From positions 22,212 to 86,211 of the forward strand of contig NZ_NFZQ01000017.1 of NCBI RefSeq assembly GCF_002165135.1: a stretch of DNA of 64,000 bases. The letters run 5' to 3'. The first letter of the stretch is position 1. Each line of letters begins with the position of its first letter. The notes beneath the pieces were generated by a model. It made no database searches. It was not told the DNA's origin and saw nothing but the letters and a program-made list of their open reading frames with translations. The position numbers and the translations under genes were made by a program. The stretch comes from Pseudomonas sp. SID14000. GTDB lineage: Bacteria > Pseudomonadota > Gammaproteobacteria > Pseudomonadales > Pseudomonadaceae. Positions 25,594 through 35,127 of this stretch are shown here, one piece after another.

Positions 25594-26703
25594 TCATGAA
25601 GCTGTTTCCCCCTTGGTCGGGGTCGCGTTTCGCATCAGCTCTTTGCGCAATTTGCCGGGGGACATGCCGAACAGGTTCTGGAAATGCCGAATGAAATGGG
25701 GAGCATCGGCAAAACCGCATTCGAAAGCGATTTCTCCGATATGTCGATCCGAGCTGATGAGCAGCCAGCGGCCAAACCTGAGTCGAACCTGGCGATAGAA
25801 CTGGGCCGGAGTGCTACTGGTTTCGGCGACAAACAGACGCTCCAGTTGCCGTTTACTGGTACCGACAAGGTTCGCGATCGCGTCGATATCCAAAGGCTCG
25901 GTCATGTGCTTTTCCATCAGCATCACGGCTTCGTGCAGGCGCCTGTTCGAAGAGCTGGCGTAGCCAAGGGCCTTGCGTCGATCGACGAAACTGCCAGAGC
26001 TGCTTTTCGCAACGGTCATCTGGTGAACGACCTTGCCGGCCCGATCCGGGCCGCAATGCATCCCGATAAGATGGATGGCCAACTCGATCACCGAGATACC
26101 ACCTGCGCAGGTGATCCGATCCTTGTCGATGAGGAAGTCACTGTTGCTGACAAAGCGCAATCGTGGGAACAGACGTTTCCAGTCATCGCAATGGTAGGCA
26201 TGCACACAGGCAGTACGTCCCTCCATCAGGCCATGTCGCGCGAGTACGAAGCTGCCTGTGCATAGGCCGATCAATGGCACGTCAGCGGCGGCTGCCTGAT
26301 GCAGGAATGCCGGATAAGTCTTCGGCGCTGCCTCCAGGTAATCCAGTAGCCCACCAATCACCACGATGTAATCGAATTGATGAGGGTCGGTGAGTTCACT
26401 GTCGATGGGTACATCCAGCCCGCAACTGGAAATGACTCTTTGCCCAGGGGTACCGAGGACTTTCCATTGGCATCGTATCGGGCGGCTCTGATCGCCGGTA
26501 TCGGCAGCATGTCGCAACGCATCGGTCAGCCCCGAGAGTGACAGCAAGGGGAAGCGCGGCCATAGCACGATACCTATAGACAACTCGGTGGCGCCGCGTC
26601 GGCTTGGCGGATGTCGTGCCTGACCCTTGTCAAGCGCTTCCACGAGGCTTGCGCTGGAGGTGTTGGGCAGTGCATCTCCGAAATGTCGCAAATGTTCAAT
26701 CAT
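25594..26703 (-). CDS. GlxA-type AraC-family transcriptional regulator
   Basis: A 369-residue regulator. The N-terminal DJ-1/PfpI-like domain (about 40-220) has GLCTGSFVLARHGLMEGR at the nucleophile-elbow position, and a C-terminal AraC helix-turn-helix pair occupies about 255-355 (DIDAIANLVGTSKRQLERLF; IGEIAFECGFADAPHFIRHF). GlxA-type regulators control genes for amino-acid or choline-like catabolism. It is divergent from the ABC transporter - amidase operon with a 96-bp gap, so it is the likely regulator of that operon. The ligand is unknown. Confidence 0.88.
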   Translation of the reverse strand: MIEHLRHFGDALPNTSSASLVEALDKGQARHPPSRRGATELSIGIVLWPRFPLLSLSGLTDALRHAADTGDQSRPIRCQWKVLGTPGQRVISSCGLDVPIDSELTDPHQFDYIVVIGGLLDYLEAAPKTYPAFLHQAAAADVPLIGLCTGSFVLARHGLMEGRTACVHAYHCDDWKRLFPRLRFVSNSDFLIDKDRITCAGGISVIELAIHLIGMHCGPDRAGKVVHQMTVAKSSSGSFVDRRKALGYASSSNRRLHEAVMLMEKHMTEPLDIDAIANLVGTSKRQLERLFVAETSSTPAQFYRQVRLRFGRWLLISSDRHIGEIAFECGFADAPHFIRHFQNLFGMSPGKLRKELMRNATPTKGETAS

Positions 26704-26799
26704 TCCTGCAAAGCATCCAACCAGTTATCCCGATGATCACCATACGATGAGCTCCTGCCTAACACCATGCTGTTCATAAAAAAAGCAATCTAGGAGCAC

Positions 26800-27675
26800 G
26801 TGATGAAGAAGCCCAACGTTCGACGTTTTGCCGGTATCTACGCGGGTTTGCTGGTATCCATGCTGGCCTCGGTGCCGGCATTCGCACTGGAAACGGTAGA
26901 GCCTGGAAGCCTGACTATCGCGTTCACTGGCGATATGCCGGGGACCGGTTATCAAGACAGCCGGATGGTCGGCTATGACGGTGAAATCCTTCAACAAATA
27001 TCTGAGAAGCTGGGCTTGAAAGTCAAGCCTGCCTTGATGGACTGGGCCAGCACCATCGCCTCGGTACAAGCTAACCGCGTGGATGTCATGGCCGGCACCA
27101 TGGGCTGGACCGAGCAGCGCGCGAAGATCATGACCGTGAGTGACCCGATTCACTATTTCAAGAACGGCATCACCCAGACCGACAAGACCAACTGGAGCAG
27201 CCTCAAAGATTTGCAGGGCAAGAAGGTCGGCACCATCACCGGTTTCTCGTTCATCCCAGAGATGCGCAAGATCGAAGGGTTGCAAGTTGCTTTGTACGAC
27301 ACCTCCGATGCCGCGGTGCGCGATCTTCTCGCCGGACGCATCGATGCAGTGATCGGTGATCCTCCAGTCATGCAATACGCCATTTTTCGCAACGAGCAGT
27401 GGCACCTGCGTTTCAACGCCTTCACCGACAACGATCCGAATTTCCCACTGCTGACGGGGTTAGGTCAGGTGGTTTACGGCTTCAACAAAGAGGCCAGCCC
27501 GCAGTTGGTGGCTGCCGTGAACGAACAGATCCAGACCCTCTGGAAAAGCTGTGAAATGCGCAAGATCGGTGCCCGCTACGGCCTGACTCAGGATGTCTGG
27601 TATGTGCCGGAAGGCAAGGACCTGAGGCAGGGGGTCGACCGTCCGGCGGACTGGAAACTGCCCGGCTGCAAGTAA
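26800..27675 (+). CDS. amino-acid-type ABC transporter substrate-binding protein
   Basis: A 291-residue family-3 periplasmic binding protein with a signal peptide (arginine-rich start, hydrophobic core, cleavage near AFA|LE). The ligand domain has the usual features MVGYDGEILQQI, DVMAGTMGWTEQRA and a helix-dipole loop around GKKVGTITGF. It is the first gene of an operon with an ATPase, two permeases and an amidase, so the ligand is probably an amide or an amidated amino acid. Confidence 0.87.
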   Translation: MMKKPNVRRFAGIYAGLLVSMLASVPAFALETVEPGSLTIAFTGDMPGTGYQDSRMVGYDGEILQQISEKLGLKVKPALMDWASTIASVQANRVDVMAGTMGWTEQRAKIMTVSDPIHYFKNGITQTDKTNWSSLKDLQGKKVGTITGFSFIPEMRKIEGLQVALYDTSDAAVRDLLAGRIDAVIGDPPVMQYAIFRNEQWHLRFNAFTDNDPNFPLLTGLGQVVYGFNKEASPQLVAAVNEQIQTLWKSCEMRKIGARYGLTQDVWYVPEGKDLRQGVDRPADWKLPGCK

Positions 27676-27752
27676 GCGCTTGAGCGGATGAATCGGCCTG
27701 GTAGCCGGTGCCGGTTCATCGCCATGTCTATAAAAAAAAGAGGTTAACCAAG

Positions 27753-28541
27753 ATGTCGACTCCGTCCGAACCTGCGTTGCTGCGAGTGCATGACCTGCAC
27801 AAAAGTTATGGTGATCTGGAAGTACTCAAAGGGATCAACCTGGAGTTGAAAGCCGGTGAAACCCTGTCGTTGATCGGCCCCAGCGGGTCGGGAAAGTCCA
27901 CGTGCCTGCGTTGCATCAATTACCTGGAAAAACCCACTCGAGGTGATATCTGGCTGGGGGATGAGTTGATCGGCCAGGTCAAGGACGGTAAACGCATACG
28001 TCTGATGAGTGATCGGGAAATGGCTCCGCAGCGTCGCGAGATCGCGATGGTGTTCCAGCTCTTTTACCTCTGGCCACACTTGAGCGTACGCGACAACGTC
28101 GCGCTGGGGCCGATCAAGGCACAGGGTATGCCGCGAAAGCTGGCCTATGAGCTGGCCGATGCCATGTTGGAAAAAGTCCATCTGCGGCATAAGGCCGAGG
28201 TCTACCCCGAGCAGTTGTCCGGTGGACAACAACAGCGAGTCGCTATCGCCCGCGCGTTGGCCCAACAACCGAAGGTCATCCTGTTCGACGAGCCGACCTC
28301 GGCACTGGACCCCGAACTGGTGGGGGAGGTACTGGCCGTGATTCGTGAGCTGGCGCAAGAGGGCCGCACCATGATCATGGTGACCCATGAAGTGCGCTTC
28401 GCTCGGGATGTGGCGGATCGGGTGATCTTCATGGATGGCGGACACATAATCGAGCAAGGGCCTTCGGCGCATGTAATCGACAACCCAAGCCATGAGCGCA
28501 CCCGCAGTTTTCTTGGGCGCATGGCCATGGAGGGCGCTTGA
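27753..28541 (+). CDS. amino-acid-type ABC transporter ATPase
   Basis: A 262-residue ATPase with Walker A GPSGSGKST, Q-loop VFQLFYLWPH (most relatives have VFQQFNLF), signature LSGGQQQR, Walker B VILFDEP and H-loop MVTHEV. ATG 27753 is chosen behind 'aagag'. Its stop codon touches the ATG of the first permease. Confidence 0.9.
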   Translation: MSTPSEPALLRVHDLHKSYGDLEVLKGINLELKAGETLSLIGPSGSGKSTCLRCINYLEKPTRGDIWLGDELIGQVKDGKRIRLMSDREMAPQRREIAMVFQLFYLWPHLSVRDNVALGPIKAQGMPRKLAYELADAMLEKVHLRHKAEVYPEQLSGGQQQRVAIARALAQQPKVILFDEPTSALDPELVGEVLAVIRELAQEGRTMIMVTHEVRFARDVADRVIFMDGGHIIEQGPSAHVIDNPSHERTRSFLGRMAMEGA

Positions 28542-29197
28542 TGGCGAACTTCGAGGTCTTTGTCGGGCTACTGCCTCTGTTGTTCAAAGGCGCGCTCACC
28601 GCCCTGGAAATCGCGCTATGTACCTTGCTGCTGGCGAGTGTCGGAGGGGTAGTGCTGGCGGTGTTGCTGACGTTCAGTCGATCACGGGTGTTGCATGGGG
28701 TGATCGGCTGTTTCATTGAGTGGATGCGCAATGTTCCTGCGCTGGCGCATTTGTTCCTGATCTATTTCGGTCTCTCCTACCTTGGCATCAACTTGCCCGC
28801 GTGGCTGGCCGCCATCGTTGGATTGAGTCTGGTGGGCAGCGCGGTGTTGGCCGATATTTTCCGTAGCGGCTTGCAGTCGCTGCATGTCGGTCAGCATGAA
28901 GCCGGGTTGGCTGTGGGGCTGAGCCGGATGCAGATTTTGCGCTGCATTCTCTTGCCCCAGGCCCTGCGCGTGACGTTGCCAGCGTTCGCCAACTACGTCA
29001 CGCAATTGATCAAGGACACGTCCATCGCCTCGGCCATTGCCGTGCCGGAAATCATGTTCCTGGCGCGCAATCTGGTGACGTCCACCTTCCAGACTTCACT
29101 GATCTATTTGGCTGTGATGTGTATCTACGCCGCGATGATTCTACCGATCGGTGTGGGATTCATTCGCCTCGAACGTCATTTTGGGAGCGCGCGATGA
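28541..29197 (+). CDS. amino-acid ABC transporter permease (first)
   Basis: A 218-residue His/Glu/Gln-type permease with about five helices. The EAA loop is at HEAGLAVGLSRMQILRCILLPQ, and the segment WMRNVPALAHLFLIYFGL is typical. It is coupled to the ATPase gene by one-base contact and overlaps the next permease. Confidence 0.9.
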   Translation: MANFEVFVGLLPLLFKGALTALEIALCTLLLASVGGVVLAVLLTFSRSRVLHGVIGCFIEWMRNVPALAHLFLIYFGLSYLGINLPAWLAAIVGLSLVGSAVLADIFRSGLQSLHVGQHEAGLAVGLSRMQILRCILLPQALRVTLPAFANYVTQLIKDTSIASAIAVPEIMFLARNLVTSTFQTSLIYLAVMCIYAAMILPIGVGFIRLERHFGSAR

Positions 29198-29877
29198 TCA
29201 GCTTTTTTCAACAGTACCCGGAGTACTGGAGCGACTGGAGTGCTCGCCTGTTGCTCGGGGCACGGATCACTGCCGAATTGTCCCTGGTGGGGTTCGCCCT
29301 GGCAGTCGTGCTGGGGGCGTTGTTGGTCTGGGCGATGAGAAGTCCGAGTGTCATCCTGAAACGGCTGGCAGCGTTCTTTATTCAGAGCATGCGCGCTGTG
29401 CCTCTTCTGGCGTTGCTGCTGGCCCTGTATTTCGCATTGCCCAGCCTGGGGTTGACGTTGTCCGGCTACTGGGCCGGGGCCATCGGTCTGGGGTTGCAGG
29501 GTGCCGCTTACGTTGCGGAAATCCTTCGTGGCGGCCTGGACTCGCTGCATCGCGGCCAGCGCGAAGCCGCTATCGCCATCGGACTGACGCCGCTCAGAGC
29601 GTTTACTACCGTCATCCTGCCGCAAGTGTTTCGCGTCATACTGCCACCACTGCTTAACGCCTACGTGTCGATCCTCAAGGACAGCTCATTGTGCGCTCTG
29701 ATCGCCACCGATGAGTTGATGCTGGCGGCGCGGGCCATCGCTTCGGAAACCTTCCTGCCAATGCATGTCTTCCTGCTGGTAGGACTCTTCTATTTTGTTA
29801 TCGCCTTCCCTCTTTCAATGCTGTCGCGCGTGCTTGAAAAGCACTTTTCACGCGGGCGCAAAACCGTGCGAGGTTGA
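29194..29877 (+). CDS. amino-acid ABC transporter permease (second)
   Basis: A 227-residue permease of the same family. The EAA loop is REAAIAIGLTPLRAFTTVILPQ, and QSMRAVPLLALLLALYF is the matching N-terminal mark. The start ATG 29194 overlaps the preceding stop by four bases. Confidence 0.9.
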   Translation: MISFFQQYPEYWSDWSARLLLGARITAELSLVGFALAVVLGALLVWAMRSPSVILKRLAAFFIQSMRAVPLLALLLALYFALPSLGLTLSGYWAGAIGLGLQGAAYVAEILRGGLDSLHRGQREAAIAIGLTPLRAFTTVILPQVFRVILPPLLNAYVSILKDSSLCALIATDELMLAARAIASETFLPMHVFLLVGLFYFVIAFPLSMLSRVLEKHFSRGRKTVRG

Positions 29878-29881
29878 ACAT

Positions 29882-31309
29882 ATGAGCATCATGGATCGAG
29901 TTACTTCCCACAGCATTGCCCAGTTGCAGCAGGCACTGCAGGCGGGATCGCTGACTAGCGAAGCGCTGGTTCGTGCGCAACTGGCGCGCATCGAGCACTT
30001 TGACGAGCAGCTCAATGCCTATGTCGAGACCTATCCCTCGCGTGCTTTGAGCGCAGCCATCGCCGCTGATCGCCAGCGTGCGTCCGGTATACACCTGGGA
30101 CCGCTGCATGGCATTCCTCTGGCTATCAAGGACTTGTTCGAGATCGATGGCCAGGCCATCACGGGCGGGTCAGTGGCACAGCAACCGCGTGTTTCGAGGG
30201 TGACCGCCACTGCAGTGCAACGCCTGGAGCGTGCTGGTGCAATCATTCTTGGCAAGACCCATACCGTCGAATTCGCCTTCGGCGGCTGGGGCACCAATGC
30301 GGTGATGGGCACGCCATGGAACCCATGGGACCGTAACGTGCATCACGCTCCGGGGGGCTCAAGCAGCGGTTCGGCAGTGGCCGTGGCCAGTGGATTGGCG
30401 AGCGCTGCGTTGGGCACCGATACCGGCGGTTCGGTACGGATTCCGGCGGGCATGTGCGGCCTGGTCGGGCTGAAAACCACGCGTGGGCTTATCAGTCGCC
30501 ATGGCTTGATCGAACTGTGTCCTTCGCTGGATTCGGTAGGGCCTATCACTCATACCGTTGAAGATGCGGCGTGGATGCTGGATGCATTGCTGGGGCCAGA
30601 CCCGCTGGATCCGGTTTCGGCCCAGGCGCCTGTATTCAGCGCCGCTGCCGGTCTCAATAAGCCGGTAGCCGGTTTGCGCATCTGGGTGTTGCCACAGGCC
30701 GAACGAGCGCATGTCGCGCCCGGGGTGCTGAAGGCTTACGATTTGGGGCTCGAGCAGCTGGCCGCGTTGGGCGTGCAACTGATAGAGCAACCGCTACCCA
30801 CCTCGTTGGAACAGTGCATGCGCATCGCTGGTGGACTGATGAGCGCCGAAGGTTATGCCAGCCTGGGTAGCTTGTTCGAGCGCGACGATCTGCGTTTCGA
30901 TCCCCATGTTCAACGTCGCATACTCAGTGGTCGCGACATCGACGCAGCGTCGTACATCCAGTTGCACAATCAGCGCCGCGCCGCTCGGCATGCCATGCAG
31001 GAGGCCATGACCAACATAGACGCCTGCGTTTTCCCGACCAACGCTATTGGCAGTGTGCCGCTGGATCAGGTCGATGAATATGGCACACCGCTGGCCTTGC
31101 TGGGGCGGTTCGCCAACTTGCTGAACCTGTGTTCGGTGGCGGTGCCCATCGGGTTCGATGAGAAAGGCATGCCGGTCTCGATGCAGATTGTGGGGCGGGC
31201 ATTCGCCGAACCGCTGATTCTGCGCATTGGCCATGCTTATCAACAGGTCAGTGACTGGCACACGCTACGGCCTGAGGGCTGGGCGTTGGCAGACAAAGCG
31301 GTTGCGTGA
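29882..31309 (+). CDS. amidase (amidase-signature family)
   Basis: A 475-residue serine hydrolase with the full Ser-cisSer-Lys set: the lysine in PLAIKDLF, the cis-serine in PGGSSSGSA and the nucleophile in DTGGSVRIPAG. The N-terminal half is about 150 residues of ordinary amidase fold. It starts 4 bp after the second permease, so it is part of the transport operon. The natural reading is that the amide imported by the transporter is hydrolysed here. The substrate cannot be read from sequence. Confidence 0.88.
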   Translation: MSIMDRVTSHSIAQLQQALQAGSLTSEALVRAQLARIEHFDEQLNAYVETYPSRALSAAIAADRQRASGIHLGPLHGIPLAIKDLFEIDGQAITGGSVAQQPRVSRVTATAVQRLERAGAIILGKTHTVEFAFGGWGTNAVMGTPWNPWDRNVHHAPGGSSSGSAVAVASGLASAALGTDTGGSVRIPAGMCGLVGLKTTRGLISRHGLIELCPSLDSVGPITHTVEDAAWMLDALLGPDPLDPVSAQAPVFSAAAGLNKPVAGLRIWVLPQAERAHVAPGVLKAYDLGLEQLAALGVQLIEQPLPTSLEQCMRIAGGLMSAEGYASLGSLFERDDLRFDPHVQRRILSGRDIDAASYIQLHNQRRAARHAMQEAMTNIDACVFPTNAIGSVPLDQVDEYGTPLALLGRFANLLNLCSVAVPIGFDEKGMPVSMQIVGRAFAEPLILRIGHAYQQVSDWHTLRPEGWALADKAVA

Positions 31310-31544
31310 TCCATGTGACGGTTTGACATATCCCTGGGTATCACCTTGGCAGCATTGCAAGTTGGGGGCGTTTCAATAACGCTTTTGCCTTGTGCTTAGT
31401 TTTATTTTGTCGTTTTCAGTAGTGTTTCTTGCTGCACGTCAAGTCAAGCCATTTTCTTGCTTGGTTAGTAGCTTGCGCAGGAAATACATGACTGTAAGCT
31501 TCGCCGCCCTCATCAGCTGTATAGTGTACCAGGACTTGTATTGT

Positions 31545-32349
31545 ATGACTTTAACACGGACTGTTATTGCTCTTTCCTTGGCGACGATTATAGGGCAAGG
31601 GTATGTTCAGGCTGCTATGGTCATGGTGTCGCTTTATTGATGCCGTCTGTGCTGAAAATGGAGGTGCCCTGCGTTGGCGTTGCCAGCAATGAAGAGGCTC
31701 GAGTTGTACGTGAAAGTGGGTTCAAGGGAGAGCTTGTCCGCGTACGCACAGCGACGTTGGCCGAGGTGGAAGGGGCATTCCCGTACAAGATGGAGGAGCT
31801 GGTCAGTAGCCTCGATTATGCTCGACAAATGGCCGCTATTGCTGAAAAACATGGGCAGCGACTGAAGGTCCACCTGGCCTTGAGCGCAGGTGGCATGAGC
31901 CGTAACGGCCTTGAAATGGGCACTGAGCAAGGTCGGCAAGAAGCCTTGGCAATCACGCGTTTGGCGCCTCTTTAGCTGGTCGGCATCATGACGCATTTCG
32001 CAGTGCAGGATAAGGATGATGTTCGGCAAGGGCTCAGCGCTTTCAATGAGCAAACAGCGCTTTCAATGAGCAAACGGCTTGGCTGATAAAGGCTGCCGGC
32101 ATTGACAGAAGCGATGGGCAGCGTGCTCCAGTGGTAGGGAAAGTATCCATGAATACAGTCATGGTGGACGTGACAGATATCCCTGCTGTGCGCGCTGGCG
32201 ATCAAGTGGTGCTCTTTGGTAAACAAGGAGACAGCGAAATTACCCAGAGTGAACTTGAAGAACTCAGCGGCACTTTGCTGGTGGACCTTGCTACCGTTTG
32301 GGGGAGTAGCAATCCTCAAACCCTGGTGACGGATAAAGCTTCCGACTAA
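31545..32349 (+). pseudogene. broken periplasmic broad-specificity amino-acid racemase (Bsr/Alr type)
   Basis: Pieces of a roughly 400-residue periplasmic racemase are recognisable: a signal peptide (MTLTRTVIALSLATIIGQGY), then GHGVALLMPSVLKMEVPCVG with ASNEEARVVRESGFKGELVR, SAGGMSRNGLEMGTEQGR, MTHFAVQDKDDVRQG, and the C-terminal VVGKVSMNTVMVDVTDIP and EITQSELEEL. Lesions include a deletion with frameshift right after the signal peptide, an in-frame TAG at 31973-31975, a 20-bp tandem duplication at 32036-32075, and a large internal deletion near 32110. The PLP lysine region is lost. The 235 bp before it (31310-31544) are AT-rich and hold no gene I can support. Confidence 0.88.
32036..32075 (+). 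repeat. 20-bp tandem duplication inside the racemase pseudogene
   Basis: 'agcgctttcaatgagcaaac' occurs twice in direct succession. Removing one copy restores the racemase frame, giving AFNEQTAWLIKAAGIDRS, so it is a frameshifting slippage or replication error. Confidence 0.92.
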
Positions 32350-32470
32350 CCAGTGAGGGGTTGGTCGCTACTGTGGTGGTAACGCTCACGCAGTAGCGAC
32401 TTTTGGCAGTGACGCGCTCGCAGGTCACTGCCGACCCGTAATCTTCATGGGTATGAGCGGGGAGCAGAAG

Positions 32471-33373
32471 CTACTGCACCGGATCACTCACCGGCTTGGC
32501 AATGATGGCCTTGAGTTCGCTGGTCATCGGGAACTCCAGGTTCAAGCCTTTAGGCGGAATCGGCTGTTCGAACCAGCGCTGGTAGATCCCGTTGATTTCC
32601 CCTGAGCTGTACAGCTCGCCCAGTGACGCGTTCACCAGCGCGAGGAACTGCGGGTCATCCTTGCGCACCATGCAGCTGTAGATTTCCCGCGACTGCTCTT
32701 CCCCGACCACCACCCAGTTGTGCGGATCGCGAGCCTTGGCGCGTTCGCCGTAGAGCAGCGCATCGTCCATGTAGAACGCCGCCGCCCGGCCGGACTGCAA
32801 CATCTGGAAGGCTTCACCATGGTCCTTGGCGCTGATCACGTACATGTCCATCTTGTTATCGACGTTGTAGCTTTTCAGATAGCGTTCGTTCGTGGTGCCA
32901 GCGGTGGTTACCACATTCTTGCCGCGCAGGTCGGTGAAACTCTTGATTCCGCTGTCTTTGGCCGTCAGTAATTGACCTTTGACATAGATGAACCCATAGG
33001 AAAACGCCACCTGCTTCTGGCGCTCTGCGGTGACGCCGGTAGAGCCGCACTCCAGGTCGACGGTACCGTTCTGCACCAGCGGAATGCGGGTTTGAGATGT
33101 CACCAGGTTGTACTTCACCTTGAGCTGGGGCAGCGCCAGCTTCTGCCGCACCCGCTCGACGATCTTGCTCGCCAGGTCTACCGAGTAGCCCATGGGTTGG
33201 CCCGAATGATCGCCCACGTAGGAGAACGGCACTGAAGCATCGCGATAGCCCAGGGTAATGCTGTTGGCTCTGGCAATCTTGCTCAGGGTAGGCCCCAGCG
33301 CTGCTTCGTCAGCATGGGCCTGGGTGCCTAGCAACAGGCCAAGGGTGCAGCCGATCAACGTGATTTTTCGCAT
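32471..33373 (-). CDS. dguC: periplasmic amino-acid binding protein DguC
   Basis: A 300-residue family-3 binding protein with a signal peptide ending AHA|DE. Family marks are SITLGYRDASVPFSY, MGYSVDLASKIVERVR and DLECGSTGVTAERQ, like the glutamate/aspartate binder GltI. It is the last gene of an operon with a RidA protein and a FAD D-amino-acid dehydrogenase. This matches dguC of the P. aeruginosa dguABC D-glutamate locus. In P. aeruginosa the protein is implicated in sensing or uptake of D-Glu; no permease genes are adjacent here. Confidence 0.75.
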   Translation of the reverse strand: MRKITLIGCTLGLLLGTQAHADEAALGPTLSKIARANSITLGYRDASVPFSYVGDHSGQPMGYSVDLASKIVERVRQKLALPQLKVKYNLVTSQTRIPLVQNGTVDLECGSTGVTAERQKQVAFSYGFIYVKGQLLTAKDSGIKSFTDLRGKNVVTTAGTTNERYLKSYNVDNKMDMYVISAKDHGEAFQMLQSGRAAAFYMDDALLYGERAKARDPHNWVVVGEEQSREIYSCMVRKDDPQFLALVNASLGELYSSGEINGIYQRWFEQPIPPKGLNLEFPMTSELKAIIAKPVSDPVQ

Positions 33374-33400
33374 TGTTATTCTCCGTTGCAGGTGAGGGGG

Positions 33401-33751
33401 TTAGCGACGTGCCGCAATGACGGTTATTTCCACCAACACCTGCGGACGCGCCAGTTCGGCCTGCAAGGTAGTGCGACTTGGTGCCTGGCCGGGCGACAGC
33501 CAGGCAGACCACACGTCATTCATCGCTGCGAAATCTTTGCCGATGTCCTTCAGGTAAATGGTGGCGCTGAGCAAGTGATCCTTGTCGCTGCCCGCCTCGG
33601 CCAATAATGCGTCGATCTTTTCCAGTACTTGGCGAGTCTGGCCGCCGACATCGGTGGCGTCGTCCGGCACCTGGCCGGAGAGAAACACCAGGTCGCCGAA
33701 GGTCACGGCGCCGGACAAGCGTGGGTTGGGCTGGATACGGTTAATGGTCAT
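33401..33751 (-). CDS. dguB: RidA-family enamine/imine deaminase DguB
   Basis: A 116-residue YjgF/YER057c/UK114 family protein. It has GDLVFLSGQVPDD, YLKDIGKDFAAMNDVW and the arginine motif PSRTTLQAELARP that binds the substrate carboxylate. It deaminates the reactive imino acid made by the neighbouring dehydrogenase. It is 27 bp downstream of dguA on the same strand. Confidence 0.85.
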   Translation of the reverse strand: MTINRIQPNPRLSGAVTFGDLVFLSGQVPDDATDVGGQTRQVLEKIDALLAEAGSDKDHLLSATIYLKDIGKDFAAMNDVWSAWLSPGQAPSRTTLQAELARPQVLVEITVIAARR

Positions 33752-33778
33752 CGGGTGGTCCTTCTAAGGAGTAAGCGT

Positions 33779-35020
33779 TCAAGCCGCACGGGGCGTAAAG
33801 CCCTGCAGGTCGATGGAGGGGCGGCGCTGGCCGATCAGTTCACTGAGCAATCGTGCACTGGCGCAGGCCAGGGTGAAGCCCAGCGCACCGTGGCCGAGGT
33901 TCAGCCACAGATTGCGATACGCCGTTGCGCCCAGCAGCGGCACGCCGCTAGGGGTCGCCGGCCGCATGCCGGCCCATTCGATGGCGTAGTCGTAGTCACC
34001 GGCATTGGCGAAGGTTTCGCGGGCCTGGCGTTTTAGCAGGGCCAGGCGCTTGGGGTCCAGCGACGGATCGAACCCGACAATGTCGACCATCGCCGCCACC
34101 CGCAACTGTTCGCCGATCCGGGCGTAGACGATCTTGCGGTCGTAGTCGGTGATGCTCAGGTCCGGCGCCCGGTTCTGGGCGCCGATCGGCACTGTCAGGC
34201 TATAACCCTTGAGCGGATACAGCGGCAGGTCGATGCCCGGCAGTGCCAGCAACGCACTGCGATGGCCGGCTGCAACGACCAAGTGCTCCACCGGCAGCAC
34301 TTCGTCGTCCAGTTCAATCGCATTCACCATGCCACGCGCATGGCGAATTCCGGACACCGCCCGGCCCAGGCGGAATTTGCAGCGTCCCGACGCCTGCAAG
34401 CGCGCCGCCAGTTGCTGGCAAAAGCCGTGGCAATCGCCGACTTCTTCATCCGGGGTATAGATGGCGCCGACAAAAGGTGCCTCTGCCAGTGCCGGGTCCA
34501 GACGGGTGCAGTCGGCGTGCGACAGCACCTGTTGTTGCTGGGGGTCGGCAAGGTTCTTGCGCGCATGTTCGAAGCTGCTGGCCTGACGGAAGGTGACCAG
34601 CTTGCCGTTGCGCCGCCAGTTGAAACCATCCAGGCCATCCTCTTCTCGCCAGGCTTGCAAGGTCGACTGGCTAAACAGCGCGAGGCGCAACAGATGGCCT
34701 GCGTTGGCGCGGTTGACCGAGGAGCGGCAAGCACCGAGGAATGCTGCCATCCAGCGCCACTGTGCACGATCGAAGCGCGGGCGCAATCGCAGCGGCGAGT
34801 CACCGCGCAGCATCCAGCCAATGGCCTGCAATGGCACGCCGGCGTCGGCCAGGGGTGCCACGTAGCGATAGGACAGCTGGCCGCCGTTGGCGAAGCTGGT
34901 TTCACTGCCCAGCGAATCGCGAGCCTCGATCAGCGTCACGTCAAAGCCGTCGCGTACCAGTGCGTAAGCGGTTGACAGGCCAATGACGCCACCGCCGATG
35001 ATGCATACATGCTGAGCCAT
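33779..35020 (-). CDS. dguA: FAD-dependent D-amino-acid (D-glutamate) dehydrogenase DguA
   Basis: A 413-residue DadA-type flavoprotein with an N-terminal dinucleotide motif IIGGGVIGLSTAYAL, and the C-terminal ATPSGVPLLGATAYRNLWLNLGHGALGFTLA block. It oxidises D-amino acids to 2-oxo acids via the imine and passes electrons to the respiratory chain. Its position next to a RidA protein, a binding protein and a divergent LysR regulator is the dguRABC arrangement, so D-glutamate/D-glutamine is the best guess for substrate. A general DadA role cannot be excluded. Confidence 0.82.
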   Translation of the reverse strand: MAQHVCIIGGGVIGLSTAYALVRDGFDVTLIEARDSLGSETSFANGGQLSYRYVAPLADAGVPLQAIGWMLRGDSPLRLRPRFDRAQWRWMAAFLGACRSSVNRANAGHLLRLALFSQSTLQAWREEDGLDGFNWRRNGKLVTFRQASSFEHARKNLADPQQQQVLSHADCTRLDPALAEAPFVGAIYTPDEEVGDCHGFCQQLAARLQASGRCKFRLGRAVSGIRHARGMVNAIELDDEVLPVEHLVVAAGHRSALLALPGIDLPLYPLKGYSLTVPIGAQNRAPDLSITDYDRKIVYARIGEQLRVAAMVDIVGFDPSLDPKRLALLKRQARETFANAGDYDYAIEWAGMRPATPSGVPLLGATAYRNLWLNLGHGALGFTLACASARLLSELIGQRRPSIDLQGFTPRAA

Positions 35021-35127
35021 GTCAGTCCTTGGTCGTTGTAGAAACGAGCCTGAGGTTAGGGCCAGGTGACAGGTGGCGAAAAATGAATAAAGATCGCTGA
35101 GCCATAAACAAAGGTTATGGACTTACC

